Notes: generated by a model not told the origin, from the sequence alone. A DNA stretch of 64,000 nt from RPQJ01 sp046347155 (GCA_046347155.1 JAXMGT010000001.1:1612001-1676000), one strand, 5' to 3'; shown: positions 11,763-20,916, counted from the stretch's first letter. Made by a program: numbers and translations.

Positions 11763-11775
11763 CCGTCGCGCGGGT

Positions 11776-13893
11776 TCAGCGCCCGCGGCGGGTCGCGCGG
11801 ATCACGTTCGGCAGGCCGGCGAACCGGCCGAGCAGCCGGCTCAGTTCCTCGATGCCGTGGACCGTCACCGTGAGGTCCACCGTCGCGGTGTTCTCGGCCG
11901 GGTTCGTCACCGTGTTCATCGTCTCGATGCTGATGTGCTCGTCGGCGAGCACCGAGGAGATGTCGCGCACCAGGCCGCGACGGTCGAACGCCTCGACCCG
12001 GATCGCGACCGGGAAGGTCCGCTCGGGCGAGGTGCGCCCCCAGTCGACCGCCAGCACGCGTTGCGGCTCGCGGTCGCGCATCCGCAGCAGGTTCGGGCAG
12101 TCCGCCCGGTGGATGCTCACGCCCCGGCCAAGCGTGATGTAGCCGGTGATCGGTTCCGGCGGCACGGGGCGGCAGCAGCGGGCGATCGTGCTCATCAGGT
12201 CGCCGACGCCGTCGACGACCATGCCGCCGGCCCCTCCGGTCGCGGCGCGCGGCGTGCGCGGCGCCCTGGGCGGCTCGCGGTCGTGCTGCAGGCGCTGGAT
12301 CGCGCCGGCGACCTGGGCGATCGTGAGTTCGCCCTCGCCGAGCCCGACGTAGAGTGCGTCCGCATCCTCGAGCCCGAGTTCGCGCAGGATCTCCGGCAGC
12401 GGGAGCGAGCGCACGCCGAGCCGTTCCATCTCGCGGTCGAAGAGCGCGCGCCCCTGTTCGCGGTTCTGCCCCTCGTCGAGCCGCCGGAACCAGCTCCGCA
12501 CCTTCGCGCGATTGCGCGGGCTCGCCAGGAACCCGAGCGCGGGCACCAGCCAGTCGCGGCTCGGGTTCGGCTGCCTGGCCGTGATGATCTCGACGGTGTC
12601 GCCGTTCGCGAGCGCGTGGTTGAGCGACACCATCCGGCCGTTCACCTTCGCGCCGCGGCAGCGGTGGCCGAGGTCGGTGTGCACCTGGTAGGCGTAGTCG
12701 AGTGGCGTGGCGCCGCGCGGCAGGTCCACCACCTCGCCCTTCGGGCTCAGCGCATAGACCCGGTCCTCGAAGATCTCGGCCTGCAGGCCGTCGAGCAGGT
12801 CGGGCTCGAGGCCGGTGCGCGCGGCCGGCTCGAGCAGCTGGCGCAGCCAGTTGATCTTCTGGTGCAGCCCCGAGCCGGCCCGGGCGCCTTCCTTGTACTG
12901 CCAGTGGGCCGCGACGCCGAGTTCCGCATGCTCGTGCATCTCCCGGGTCCGGATCTGCACTTCGAGCGGGAGCCGCCCGGGGCCGATCACCGCCGTGTGC
13001 AGCGAGCGGTAGTCGTTCTCCTTCGGGGTCGCGATGTAGTCGTCGAACTCGCCCGGGATGTAGGTCCACAGCCCGTGCACGATGCCGAGCGCGGCGTAGC
13101 ACTCGGCGACCGTCTCGACCTGCACGCGGACCGCGAGCACGTCCATCACCTGCTCGAAGGCGAGGTGCTTGCGCTGCATCTTCCGCCAGATGCTGTAGAT
13201 GTGCTTCGGGCGCCCCGTGACCTCGCCCGCGATGCCCGCGCGGGCGAGTTCCGCCCCGAGCTGGGCCTTGACGTCCTCGATCCAGCGCTCGCGCTCGGCA
13301 CGCTTCGACTTGAGCCATCCGGCGATGCGCTTGTACTCGCCCGGCTCCAGGTAGCGGAACGCCAGGTCCTCGAGTTCCCACTTGAGCTGCCAGATGCCGA
13401 GCCGGTTCGCGAGCGGCGCGTAGATCTCCCGGGTCTCGAGGGCCGCGCGGTTCTGCTCCTCGGGCGGCGCCTCCTTCAGGTGGCGAAGCCGGACGAGCTG
13501 CAACGCGAGCCTGAGCAGCACCAGCCGGACGTCGGAGGCGAGCGCCAGCAGCAGCTTGCGGAGTCCCTCGGCCTGCTGCGGCTTCAGGTGCCCGCCGGGA
13601 CGCCAGTCGGCCGGCATCGCGATGCTGCCGACCCGCCGCACGTCGGTCGCGAGCCGGGCTGCGGCCGGGCCGTAGCGTTCGCGCGCGTCGGCCTCGTCGA
13701 GCACGCCGGAATCGAGGCAGGAGACCATCAGCGCCGCGAGCAGCACGTCTTCGTCAGCCCGCAGCTGTGCGAGCAGTGCGGCGAGTTCGACCGCCTGCGC
13801 CGCCGCGTCGGCCGGCGCGCGCGCACGCAGGTCGTCGAGCGCGACCCTCACTCGCTCCGTGTGCGACTCGTGTTCGAACTCGGCGGGTTTCAC
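11776..13893 (-). CDS. relA: RelA-type (p)ppGpp synthetase
   Basis: This ribosome-associated enzyme makes (p)ppGpp from ATP and GTP/GDP when uncharged tRNA accumulates. The 705 residues include a degenerate HD region (about 20-170) without the His-Asp pair needed for hydrolysis, the synthetase domain (GRPKHIYSIWRKMQ, TPKENDYRSLHTAV, EVQIRTREMHEHAELGVAAHW), a TGS domain (VYALSPKGEVVDLPRGATPLDYAYQVH) and a C-terminal ACT domain. A degenerate HD and YSIW rather than YSIY favour RelA over SpoT. GTG at 13893 is chosen because a longer in-frame extension to 14463 would run through ruvC. It is divergent from ruvC with 87 bases between, and convergent with lpdA. Confidence 0.94.
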   Translation of the reverse strand: MKPAEFEHESHTERVRVALDDLRARAPADAAAQAVELAALLAQLRADEDVLLAALMVSCLDSGVLDEADARERYGPAAARLATDVRRVGSIAMPADWRPGGHLKPQQAEGLRKLLLALASDVRLVLLRLALQLVRLRHLKEAPPEEQNRAALETREIYAPLANRLGIWQLKWELEDLAFRYLEPGEYKRIAGWLKSKRAERERWIEDVKAQLGAELARAGIAGEVTGRPKHIYSIWRKMQRKHLAFEQVMDVLAVRVQVETVAECYAALGIVHGLWTYIPGEFDDYIATPKENDYRSLHTAVIGPGRLPLEVQIRTREMHEHAELGVAAHWQYKEGARAGSGLHQKINWLRQLLEPAARTGLEPDLLDGLQAEIFEDRVYALSPKGEVVDLPRGATPLDYAYQVHTDLGHRCRGAKVNGRMVSLNHALANGDTVEIITARQPNPSRDWLVPALGFLASPRNRAKVRSWFRRLDEGQNREQGRALFDREMERLGVRSLPLPEILRELGLEDADALYVGLGEGELTIAQVAGAIQRLQHDREPPRAPRTPRAATGGAGGMVVDGVGDLMSTIARCCRPVPPEPITGYITLGRGVSIHRADCPNLLRMRDREPQRVLAVDWGRTSPERTFPVAIRVEAFDRRGLVRDISSVLADEHISIETMNTVTNPAENTATVDLTVTVHGIEELSRLLGRFAGLPNVIRATRRGR

Positions 13894-13980
13894 AGCGTGG
13901 GTTATGATATCGCGCCGTCGTCGGGTGTCCCGCGGAGTGAAGCGTTGCCGAGGCCCAGTCGAGCAGTCCGGCGCTGGACC

Positions 13981-14508
13981 GTGACCGCAGGTACGCCCGC
14001 GGCCGGTGACATTCCGGTTCGTATCCTCGGCATCGACCCCGGCTCGGTCGCGACGGGTTTCGGGGTCATCGACTGGTCCCGCGGCGCGCCGCGCTACGTC
14101 GCGAGCGGCACCATCCGCACGAGCGGGCGCGAGTTCGCCCCGCGCCTGCGCCAGATCTTCGAAGGCGTGAGTGAGGTGATGCGTTCCTACGGGCCGGGCG
14201 AGGTGGCGGTCGAGCGGGTGTTCATGCACCGCAACGCCGACAGCGCGTTGAAGCTCGGCCAGGCGCGCGGTGCGGCGCTCTGCGCGGTGTTCGCGACGGG
14301 GCCGGCGGTTTACGAGTATGCGCCGCGCGAGGTGAAGCTCGCGGTGGTCGGGCAGGGCGGTGCGCAGAAGGAACAGGTGCAGCTGATGGTGAAGACGCTG
14401 CTCGGACTCAGCGGCGAACTCGGCCCGGACGCGGCCGACGCGGTCGGCGTCGCGCTCTGCCACGGGTACAGCCGCGCATCGCGGGCGGCCGCGGCGGTCG
14501 CACGATGA
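13981..14508 (+). CDS. ruvC: Holliday junction endonuclease RuvC
   Basis: RuvC nicks Holliday junctions moved by RuvAB. The 175-residue protein shows the catalytic acids: Asp in RILGIDPGS, Glu in VAVERVFMHRN, and the C-terminal pair in GPDAADAVGVALCH. The start is set at GTG 13981, which leaves 11 residues before VRILGIDPGS; a TTG at 13945 is the only other nearby candidate and neither has a strong ribosome binding site. It overlaps ruvA by ATGA and opens a + strand array. The usual upstream partner yebC is not here, since relA lies divergently ahead. Confidence 0.95.
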   Translation: MTAGTPAAGDIPVRILGIDPGSVATGFGVIDWSRGAPRYVASGTIRTSGREFAPRLRQIFEGVSEVMRSYGPGEVAVERVFMHRNADSALKLGQARGAALCAVFATGPAVYEYAPREVKLAVVGQGGAQKEQVQLMVKTLLGLSGELGPDAADAVGVALCHGYSRASRAAAAVAR

Positions 14509-15104
14509 TCGGCTACCTGCGTGGGCGGCTCGCCGGCAAGCACCCGCCGACGCTGCTCGTCGACGTGGGCGGCGTCGGCTACGAGGTCGAGGCGCCGATG
14601 TCGACCTTCTACGGCCTGCCGTCCACCGGCGCCGAGGTCCAGCTGCACACGCACCTGGTCGTTCGCGAGGATGCCCACGTGCTCTACGGCTTCGGGACCG
14701 AACGCGAGCGTGCGCTGTTCCGCGAACTGATCAAGGTGTCCGGCGTCGGGCCGCGGATCGCGCTCGCGATCCTCTCGGGCGTCACCGTCGAGGAGTTCCA
14801 CCGCTGCGTCGAGTCCGAGGACGTCGCCGCGCTCGTGCGCGTGCCGGGCATCGGCCGCAAGACGGCCGAGCGGCTGGTCGTCGAGATGCGGGACCGGCTC
14901 GAGGGGCTCGCCTCCGGGCGAACGTCGCCCGTGCCGGGTGCGCCGGCGGGCGCGGCGTCGAGCCCGCAGTCCGAAGCCTACAGCGCGCTCGTGGCGCTCG
15001 GTTACAAGCCGGCCGAGGTGACGCGGCTGCTGCAGAAGGTCGATCCCTCGGTGACGGCGACCGAGGAACTGATCCGGCACGCGCTGCGCGCGGCCGCGGG
15101 CTGA
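14505..15104 (+). CDS. ruvA: Holliday junction DNA helicase subunit RuvA
   Basis: RuvA is the tetrameric junction-binding subunit that loads the RuvB motors. The 199-residue protein begins MIGYLRGRLAGK, the usual OB-fold start, then has the helix-hairpin-helix motifs (VSGVGPRIALAILSG and VPGIGRKTAERLVVEMRD, about residues 75-135), an Ala/Gly/Pro linker and a C-terminal domain III (EAYSALVALGYKPAEVTRLL) that contacts RuvB. Its ATG overlaps the ruvC stop, and ruvB follows after 10 bases. Confidence 0.97.
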   Translation: MIGYLRGRLAGKHPPTLLVDVGGVGYEVEAPMSTFYGLPSTGAEVQLHTHLVVREDAHVLYGFGTERERALFRELIKVSGVGPRIALAILSGVTVEEFHRCVESEDVAALVRVPGIGRKTAERLVVEMRDRLEGLASGRTSPVPGAPAGAASSPQSEAYSALVALGYKPAEVTRLLQKVDPSVTATEELIRHALRAAAG

Positions 15105-15114
15105 CGGAGGCGAC

Positions 15115-16155
15115 GTGATCGAACAGGACCGCGTGGTGTCGGCCGGCCCGCAACGGGACGAGGAAGCCTACGACCGCGCCGTGCGCCCGAAGACGCTGGC
15201 CGAGTACGTCGGCCAGCCGGCGATGAAGGCGCAGATGGAGATCTTCATCCAGGCGGCTCGCCAGCGCGGTGACGCGCTCGACCACGTGCTGATCTTCGGT
15301 CCGCCGGGACTCGGCAAGACGACGCTCGCTCACGTCGTCGCGAACGAACTCGGGGTCGGGTTCAAGCAGACCTCGGGGCCGGTGCTCGAGCGCCCGGGCG
15401 ACCTTGCCGCGCTGCTCACGAACCTCCAGCCGAACGAGGTGCTGTTCGTCGACGAGATCCACCGGCTGAGCCCGGTCGTCGAGGAGATCCTGTACCCGGC
15501 GCTCGAGGACTTCCAGCTCGACATCATGATCGGCGAGGGTCCGGGCGCCCGCTCGATCAAGATCGACCTGCCGCCGTTCACGCTGGTCGGCGCGACGACC
15601 CGTGCGGGACTGCTGACCTCGCCGCTCCGGGACCGCTTCGGCATCGTGCAGCGCCTCGAATTCTACGGCCGCGAGGAACTGCAGAGCATCGTGACCCGCT
15701 CGGCCGGCATCCTCGGCGTGCCGATGCACGATGCGGGGGCCCGACGCATCGCCGAACGCTCCCGCGGCACGCCGCGCATCGCGAACCGGCTCCTGCGCCG
15801 CGTGCGCGACTACGCCGAGGTGAAGGCCGGCGGCCAGGTGACCGAGGCGGTTGCCCAGTCGGCGCTCGACCTGCTCGACGTCGATCCGCTCGGCTTCGAC
15901 CCGATGGACCGCCGCCTGATGCTCATGATCATCGAGAAGTTCGACGGCGGACCGGTGGGCGTCGACAGTCTCGCGGCGGCGCTCGGCGAGGAACGCGGCA
16001 CGATCGAGGACGTCATCGAGCCCTACCTGATCCAGCAGGGCTACCTGATGCGCACCGCGCGCGGGCGGGTCGCCACCCGCAGCGCCTACCTGCACTTCGG
16101 CCTGACGCCGCCTGCGCCGGACCGGCCGGGCACGGCCGCCCTGTTCGACACCTGA
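15115..16155 (+). CDS. ruvB: Holliday junction branch migration ATPase RuvB
   Basis: This hexameric AAA+ motor drives branch migration. The 346-residue protein has the Walker A FGPPGLGKTTLAHVVA, Walker B VLFVDEIHRLS, sensor 1 LVGATTRAG, the SRGTPRIANRLLRRVRDYA region and the C-terminal winged helix ending GRVATRSAYLHFG. It starts at GTG 15115, 10 bases after ruvA and behind a GGAGGCG ribosome binding site. The tol genes follow after only 9 bases, so ruvCAB and tol-pal may share a transcript. Confidence 0.97.
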   Translation: MIEQDRVVSAGPQRDEEAYDRAVRPKTLAEYVGQPAMKAQMEIFIQAARQRGDALDHVLIFGPPGLGKTTLAHVVANELGVGFKQTSGPVLERPGDLAALLTNLQPNEVLFVDEIHRLSPVVEEILYPALEDFQLDIMIGEGPGARSIKIDLPPFTLVGATTRAGLLTSPLRDRFGIVQRLEFYGREELQSIVTRSAGILGVPMHDAGARRIAERSRGTPRIANRLLRRVRDYAEVKAGGQVTEAVAQSALDLLDVDPLGFDPMDRRLMLMIIEKFDGGPVGVDSLAAALGEERGTIEDVIEPYLIQQGYLMRTARGRVATRSAYLHFGLTPPAPDRPGTAALFDT

Positions 16156-16164
16156 GGAGACGGG

Positions 16165-16845
16165 ATGATCGGTGAACACTCTGCCCTCGACCTGATCCTG
16201 GGCGCCAGCTTCGCCGTGCAGTGCGTGCTCGCGCTGCTGCTCGGCGCGTCCGTGGTGTCCTGGGCCATCATCCTGCGCAAGAGCCGAGTGCTCTCCGAGG
16301 CGCGCTCGGCGGCGGCCGCATTCGAGGACCAGTTCTGGTCCGGCGGCGACCTGGCGTCGCTGTACCGATCGCTCGACGGTGCGAGCCAGACCGGGATGGC
16401 CGGGGTGTTCGTCTCGGGGTTCCGCGAGTTCTCGAGGCTGCGCCAGCAGGCCGGTCTCGCCGGCGACCAGTTGCTCGAGGGCAGTCGCCGCGCGATGAAG
16501 GTCGCGCTGCTGCGCGAGACGGATCGCCTCGAACACAATCTCGCGACGCTGGCCACGGTCGGCTCGACGAGCCCGTACGTCGGCCTCTTCGGCACCGTGT
16601 GGGGAATCATGAGCGCGTTCCAGGGGCTCGGCAGCGTGCAGCAGGCGACGCTCGCGACCGTTGCGCCGGCCATCGCCGAGGCGCTGATCGCGACCGCGGT
16701 CGGCCTGTTCGCGGCGATCCCGGCCGTGATCGCCTACAACCGGTATGCGGACCAGGTCGCGCGTCTCGAGCTGCGCTACGACACGTTCATGGAGGAGTTC
16801 TCGACGATCCTGCAGCGCCACGCGGGCGTCGGGGGCGCGGGCTGA
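16165..16845 (+). CDS. tolQ: Tol-Pal proton channel subunit TolQ
   Basis: TolQ and TolR form the inner-membrane proton-driven motor that energises TolA during outer-membrane constriction at division. The 226-residue protein has three membrane segments: about residues 13-35, then a pair beginning at VGSTSPYVGLFGTVWGIMSAF and at APAIAEALIATAVGLFAAIPAV. A large cytoplasmic loop lies between the first and second segments. The GLFGTVWGIM motif is diagnostic of TolQ/ExbB. ybgC, which often precedes tolQ, is absent: ruvB ends 9 bases upstream. It overlaps tolR by one base (TGATG). Confidence 0.96.
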   Translation: MIGEHSALDLILGASFAVQCVLALLLGASVVSWAIILRKSRVLSEARSAAAAFEDQFWSGGDLASLYRSLDGASQTGMAGVFVSGFREFSRLRQQAGLAGDQLLEGSRRAMKVALLRETDRLEHNLATLATVGSTSPYVGLFGTVWGIMSAFQGLGSVQQATLATVAPAIAEALIATAVGLFAAIPAVIAYNRYADQVARLELRYDTFMEEFSTILQRHAGVGGAG

Positions 16846-17291
16846 TGGCGGGCGGCGTGCACGGGCGCCGCGGCCGCCGCCTGATGGGCGAAATCAACGT
16901 CGTCCCGTACATCGACGTGATGCTGGTGCTGCTCGTGATCTTCATGGTCACGGCACCGATGCTGAGCCAGGGCATCAAGGTCGACCTGCCCAAGGCCGCC
17001 GCCGAGCCGATCAAGCCCGACAAGCTCGAACCGCTGGTGCTCAGCATCGACCGCGAGGGACGCCTCTACCTGAATCTCGGGCAACCAAAGGTCGCGCAGT
17101 CGCCGGAGCGGGTCCTCGAGATCGCGAGCGCTGCGCTGCGCAGGGAACCCTCGCGTCCGGTGCTGGTCAAGGCAGATACGGCGGTCGCCTATGGCCGGGT
17201 CGTGGAGGGCATGGTGCTGCTGCAGAAGGCGGGAGCCGAGAAGGTCGGGTTCGTAACCGAACCGCCGGGCGACGCGCGGGCGCGTCGCTGA
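16845..17291 (+). CDS. tolR: Tol-Pal proton channel subunit TolR
   Basis: This 148-residue protein has a short basic cytoplasmic N-terminus, one membrane segment with the proton-carrying Asp (NVVPYIDVMLVLLVIFMVTAP), and a periplasmic domain ending in KAGAEKVGFVTEPP. The start at ATG 16845 overlaps the tolQ stop. A second in-frame ATG, at MGEINVVPY 13 codons later, is also possible and would match many TolR starts. It works with TolQ to turn proton flow into conformational change of TolA. Confidence 0.95.
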   Translation: MAGGVHGRRGRRLMGEINVVPYIDVMLVLLVIFMVTAPMLSQGIKVDLPKAAAEPIKPDKLEPLVLSIDREGRLYLNLGQPKVAQSPERVLEIASAALRREPSRPVLVKADTAVAYGRVVEGMVLLQKAGAEKVGFVTEPPGDARARR

Positions 17292-17293
17292 GC

Positions 17294-18175
17294 ATGCCCG
17301 GATTCGTCCGAGAGCACCTGCGACCGCTGGCCGGCTCGGCCGCGCTGCACCTGCTGTTGCTCGTGGTCGCCGGCGGACTCGCACTGCGCTGGACCAGCGA
17401 GCAGCCGCCGGTGGAACTCGCGATCCAGGGTGTCGCGGTCGACGCCAGGACGTTGCCTCGCTCGGTGCGCGAGAACCGCGCGATCGACGTGCCCGCGGCG
17501 ACGCCACCGCGCCGGCCGGAACCCGATCCGGCGGCCGAGGCCGCCGCGGAGGCCCGGGCGCGCGCCGAGCGCGAGCGCGCGGAGGCGGTGGCCCGGCAGG
17601 CGAAGGAGCAGGCCGCCGCCGACGCGCAGGAACGGGCCGCGGCGCAGGAAGCCGCCGAACGCGTGGCGAAGGCGCAGGCCGCCGAGCTGGCCGCCGCAAA
17701 GCAGGCGGCGGCGCGGAAAGCCGAGGCCGAGAAGGCCGCCGCCGACAAGGCAGCGGCGGCGAAGGCGGCCGCCGAGGAAAAGACTGCGAAGCAGAAGGCG
17801 GAAGCGCAGGCTGCCCGGGACCGGGCTGCGCGCGAGGCGGACCTGAAACGCGCGCTCGCCGCCGAGGAAGCCGAGGAGGCGGACGCCGCCGCCCGGGACG
17901 GCGTTCGCGACGAGTACAGGGCGCTGCTCGTGCAGGCAATCGAGCGCAGCTGGATACGACCGCCCACGGCTCGGCCGGGCCTCGCCTGCACGCTCTTCGT
18001 CACGCAGGCGCCCGGCGGCACGGTCGTCGACGTGCAACTCGGCGGGTGCAACGGCGACCAGGCCGTGCGTGATTCGGTCGTCACCGCCGTGTATAAAGCG
18101 TCGCCACTGCCGCCGCCCCGCGATCCACGGGCGTTCGAGCGGCGACTCGAGATCGTCTTCAGGCCGAAGGACTAG
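17294..18175 (+). CDS. tolA: Tol-Pal envelope-spanning protein TolA
   Basis: This 293-residue protein has one N-terminal membrane segment (about residues 13-33), a short Pro-rich stretch, a long Ala/Lys/Glu/Arg-rich helical domain II (about 75-205) and a C-terminal globular domain III (WIRPPTARPGLACTLFVTQ and LGGCNGDQAVRDSVVTAVYKA) with two Cys that can form the domain III disulfide. Domain II crosses the periplasm so that domain III can reach Pal and TolB. Domain II is of low complexity, so database matches there will be unspecific. It starts 2 bases after the tolR stop. Confidence 0.93.
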   Translation: MPGFVREHLRPLAGSAALHLLLLVVAGGLALRWTSEQPPVELAIQGVAVDARTLPRSVRENRAIDVPAATPPRRPEPDPAAEAAAEARARAERERAEAVARQAKEQAAADAQERAAAQEAAERVAKAQAAELAAAKQAAARKAEAEKAAADKAAAAKAAAEEKTAKQKAEAQAARDRAAREADLKRALAAEEAEEADAAARDGVRDEYRALLVQAIERSWIRPPTARPGLACTLFVTQAPGGTVVDVQLGGCNGDQAVRDSVVTAVYKASPLPPPRDPRAFERRLEIVFRPKD

Positions 18176-18180
18176 ACGCG

Positions 18181-19494
18181 ATGCGCAAGACGAACGGTGG
18201 ACGGGGCGTGCGGGGCCGGATCGGCTTCGTCCTCGGGTGGCTCGCACTCCTGGCCGCCGGTCCGGCGCACGCGCAGCTGCGCCTCGACATCACGGAAGGC
18301 GTCAAGGATGCGGTCCCGGTCGCGGTGGTCCCGTTCGCCGGGCAGCCCGAGGGCGGCCCGAACGACATCGCCGCCGTCGTGTCCGGCGACCTCGAGCTCA
18401 GCGGCCGCTTCGCGCCGCTCGAGCGGGCCGACCTCGTGATGCGCCCGGCCTCGGCGGCCGAGGTCCGCGTCGAGGACTGGCGGCTGCTCAAGGCCGACTA
18501 CGTCGTCGTCGGCCATCTCGGCGACGCGGGCGCCACCGTCGACGTCGAACTCGTGAACGTGCGGACCGGCCAGCGGATGCTCGCCGAATCGGTGCCGGTG
18601 GATGGTCGCCCGCTCAGGGCCGTGGCGCACCAGGTCTCCGACCTCGTGTACGAGCGACTCACCGGCATCCGCGGCGCGTTCGGCACGCGGCTCGCCTATG
18701 TCGCCGTCGACGGCCGGGCCCCCAATCGCACGTTCCGGCTCGTCGTCTCCGACGCGGACGGCTACAACCCGCGGACCGTCGCCGAGTCGGCACAGCCGCT
18801 CATGTCGCCGGCCTGGTCCCCGGACGGGGCGAGCCTCGCCTATGTCTCGTTCGAGGGCGGCACTTCCGCCGTCTACGTGCAGCGGCTTGCGAGCGGCGAA
18901 CGCAGCCGGGTGTCCGCGCGCTCGGGCGTCAATGGGGCGCCGGCCTGGTCGCCGGACGGCGGCCGCCTCGCGCTCACGCTCTCCCGCGACGGCAACCTCG
19001 ACATCTACGTGCTCGAACTCGGCTCGCAGGTGCTGACGAGGATCACGACCGACGAGGCGATCGACACCGAGGCGGCCTGGAGCCCCGACGGCGGGTCGCT
19101 CTATTTCACGTCGGACCGAGCGGGCAACGCCCAGATCTATCGCGTGTCGCTCGACGACCGCGGCAACCCGCAGCGGGTCACGTTCACGAACGGATACAAC
19201 GCGCGACCGCGCGTGTCGCCGGACGGCCAGTCGCTCGCGATGGTCACGCTCGACCGCGGGTACCGGATCGCGGTGATGGACCTGAAGACGCGGGCCCTGC
19301 GGGTGATCACCGACGGGCCGCAGGACGAGTCGCCGGGCTATGCACCGAACGGTGCGATGCTCGTCTACGCAACCGACGCGGGCGCCCGCCGGATGCTCGG
19401 CCTCGTCTCGAGCGATGGCGCCTGGAAGGAGCGACTGTCGTCCGAACGCGGCAGCGTGCGCGAACCCGCGTGGTCGCCGTATCCTTCGCGCTGA
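18181..19494 (+). CDS. tolB: Tol-Pal periplasmic beta-propeller protein TolB
   Basis: TolB binds Pal and TolA in the periplasm. The 437-residue protein has a signal peptide ending in AGPAHAQ, after which the mature N-terminus LRLDITEG resembles the TolA-binding strand. An N-terminal alpha/beta domain (to about residue 165) is followed by a six-bladed propeller with WSPDG repeats (AWSPDGASLAYVS, AWSPDGGRLALTL, AWSPDGGSLYFTS and RVSPDGQSLAMV). It begins 5 bases after the tolA stop, with AGGAC upstream. Confidence 0.96.
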   Translation: MRKTNGGRGVRGRIGFVLGWLALLAAGPAHAQLRLDITEGVKDAVPVAVVPFAGQPEGGPNDIAAVVSGDLELSGRFAPLERADLVMRPASAAEVRVEDWRLLKADYVVVGHLGDAGATVDVELVNVRTGQRMLAESVPVDGRPLRAVAHQVSDLVYERLTGIRGAFGTRLAYVAVDGRAPNRTFRLVVSDADGYNPRTVAESAQPLMSPAWSPDGASLAYVSFEGGTSAVYVQRLASGERSRVSARSGVNGAPAWSPDGGRLALTLSRDGNLDIYVLELGSQVLTRITTDEAIDTEAAWSPDGGSLYFTSDRAGNAQIYRVSLDDRGNPQRVTFTNGYNARPRVSPDGQSLAMVTLDRGYRIAVMDLKTRALRVITDGPQDESPGYAPNGAMLVYATDAGARRMLGLVSSDGAWKERLSSERGSVREPAWSPYPSR

Positions 19495-19583
19495 TGATCG
19501 CCCGCGCGCCCTGTGGTAAAAGGCGCGCTTCCTGTGGCTGGCCAGGCCCGGACCCGGCCGGCCCACCTCCGAGGAGTCCCCAG

Positions 19584-20111
19584 ATGAAGCTGAACCGTGT
19601 ACTCGCCGTGACGCTGCTTGCGCTCGCCGCTGCCGCCTGCTCGAAGCCGACGCAGACGAAGCCGGAGGCCGCGCCGCCACCGCCCGCGGACACGGCCACG
19701 ACCAGCGGCATCGCCGATCCGTCGGCGGGCCGGGCGACTTCGACGCTGACCCCGCAGCAGCAGGCGCTCGCGGCGCTGAAGGCGAAGAACGTCATTTACT
19801 TCGACTATGACAGCAGCGGGATCCCGTCCGAATATCTGGCGGTCGTCCAGGCGAACGCCGCCTACCTGGTCAAGTACCCGACCGCGCGCGTCCGGCTCGA
19901 GGGCAACACCGACGAGCGTGGATCGCCGGAGTACAACATCGGCCTCGGCGAGCGGCGTGCGCAGACGGTGCGCAGTGCACTGCTCGCGCAGGGCGTCGCG
20001 GCGGCGCAGATCACGACCGTGAGCTACGGCGAGGAGCGCCCGGCCGTCGAGGGCCACGACGAGGCCGCCTATGCGCAGAACCGGCGCGTCGAGTTCGTGT
20101 ACCCGCAGTGA
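19584..20111 (+). CDS. pal: Peptidoglycan-associated lipoprotein Pal
   Basis: Pal is an outer-membrane lipoprotein that holds the outer membrane to peptidoglycan and recycles through TolB. The 175-residue protein has a signal peptide with the lipobox AAAC, a Pro/Ala/Thr-rich linker and an OmpA-like peptidoglycan-binding domain (VIYFDYDSSGIPSEY, then RLEGNTDERGSPEYNIGLGERRA and AQNRRVEFVYP). ATG at 19584 follows GAGGAG. The 89 bases between tolB and pal include GGTAAAAG, which could be a -10 box for separate pal transcription, but no good -35 is visible. Confidence 0.97.
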   Translation: MKLNRVLAVTLLALAAAACSKPTQTKPEAAPPPPADTATTSGIADPSAGRATSTLTPQQQALAALKAKNVIYFDYDSSGIPSEYLAVVQANAAYLVKYPTARVRLEGNTDERGSPEYNIGLGERRAQTVRSALLAQGVAAAQITTVSYGEERPAVEGHDEAAYAQNRRVEFVYPQ

Positions 20112-20118
20112 GCCGCCG

Positions 20119-20916
20119 ATGAACCTACGCAAGGCAGGCTTCGTCGCCGTCGCGCTCGTGTTCTGGGGCGCGGCCGCGCACGCGACGGCAAGCAACAAGG
20201 AACTCGAGGCGCGGGCGAACGAGATGGACGCCCGTCTCGCCGCCGTCGAGCGCGCGAACCAGGTGCTCGTGCAGCTCCAGCAGCAGATCGAGGCCGCGCG
20301 CCAGGACCTGCGGACGCTGCGCGGGCAGGTCGAGGAACTCCAGCACCAGCTCGACACGCTGCGCTCCCAGCAGAAGGACCTCTACGGTGACCTCGACCGT
20401 CGGCTGCTGATCGTCGAGAACGCCGTGATGCCGGCCGCGTCGGGCCCGACGGCCCCGCCGGTCGTGCCGCCGGCGGGTACGGACCCCGGGGCCGCGCCGG
20501 TGCCGGCGGCGACCGAGGACCTGCGTGCCGCCGACGAGGCGTCCGTCTACGGCGACGCATTCGCAGCGCTGAAGGCCGGCCGCTACGACGAGGCCGTGCG
20601 CGGATTCCAGCTCTACCTGACCAAGTTCCCGGACGGGCCGCGGGCCGATTCGGCGACGTACTGGCTCGGCGAGTCCTATTACGTGCAGAAGGACTACGCG
20701 ACCGCGCTGAAGTCCTTCCAGACCGTGATGAGCCAGTACCCGGGTTCACGCAAGGCACCGGACGCGCTGCTCAAGGTCGGGTACAGCCAGTACGAGCTGA
20801 AGGCCTACCGCAACGCGCGCCTGACGCTGCAGAAGGTCGTCGCGGCGTACCCGGGCACCGAGGCGGCGCGGCTGGCCGAGCAGCGGCTCGTGCAGATGGA
20901 CGCCGACGGCCGGTGA
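20119..20916 (+). CDS. cpoB: Cell division coordinator CpoB (YbgF)
   Basis: CpoB is a periplasmic protein that links Tol-Pal constriction with septal peptidoglycan synthesis. The 265-residue protein has a signal peptide ending AAAHATA, an N-terminal coiled coil (about residues 25-95, rich in Gln/Glu/Leu) that forms trimers, a Pro/Ala linker, and three TPR-like repeats (YGDAFAALKAGRYDEAVRGF, TYWLGESYYVQKDYATALKSF, LLKVGYSQYELKAYRNARLTL). It follows pal by 7 bases and overlaps queE by GTGA. Confidence 0.95.
   Translation: MNLRKAGFVAVALVFWGAAAHATASNKELEARANEMDARLAAVERANQVLVQLQQQIEAARQDLRTLRGQVEELQHQLDTLRSQQKDLYGDLDRRLLIVENAVMPAASGPTAPPVVPPAGTDPGAAPVPAATEDLRAADEASVYGDAFAALKAGRYDEAVRGFQLYLTKFPDGPRADSATYWLGESYYVQKDYATALKSFQTVMSQYPGSRKAPDALLKVGYSQYELKAYRNARLTLQKVVAAYPGTEAARLAEQRLVQMDADGR

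Noticed and set aside
11776..13893. SpoT (bifunctional) identity for the ppGpp synthetase
   Set aside because: The HD region has no His-Asp pair, and the synthetase carries the YSIW version of the motif, both pointing to RelA.
11857..13980. A long plus-strand frame running in from opposite relA into ruvC
   Set aside because: Only the last 175 codons (from 13981) match RuvC. The preceding 700 codons lie antisense to relA and show no domain.
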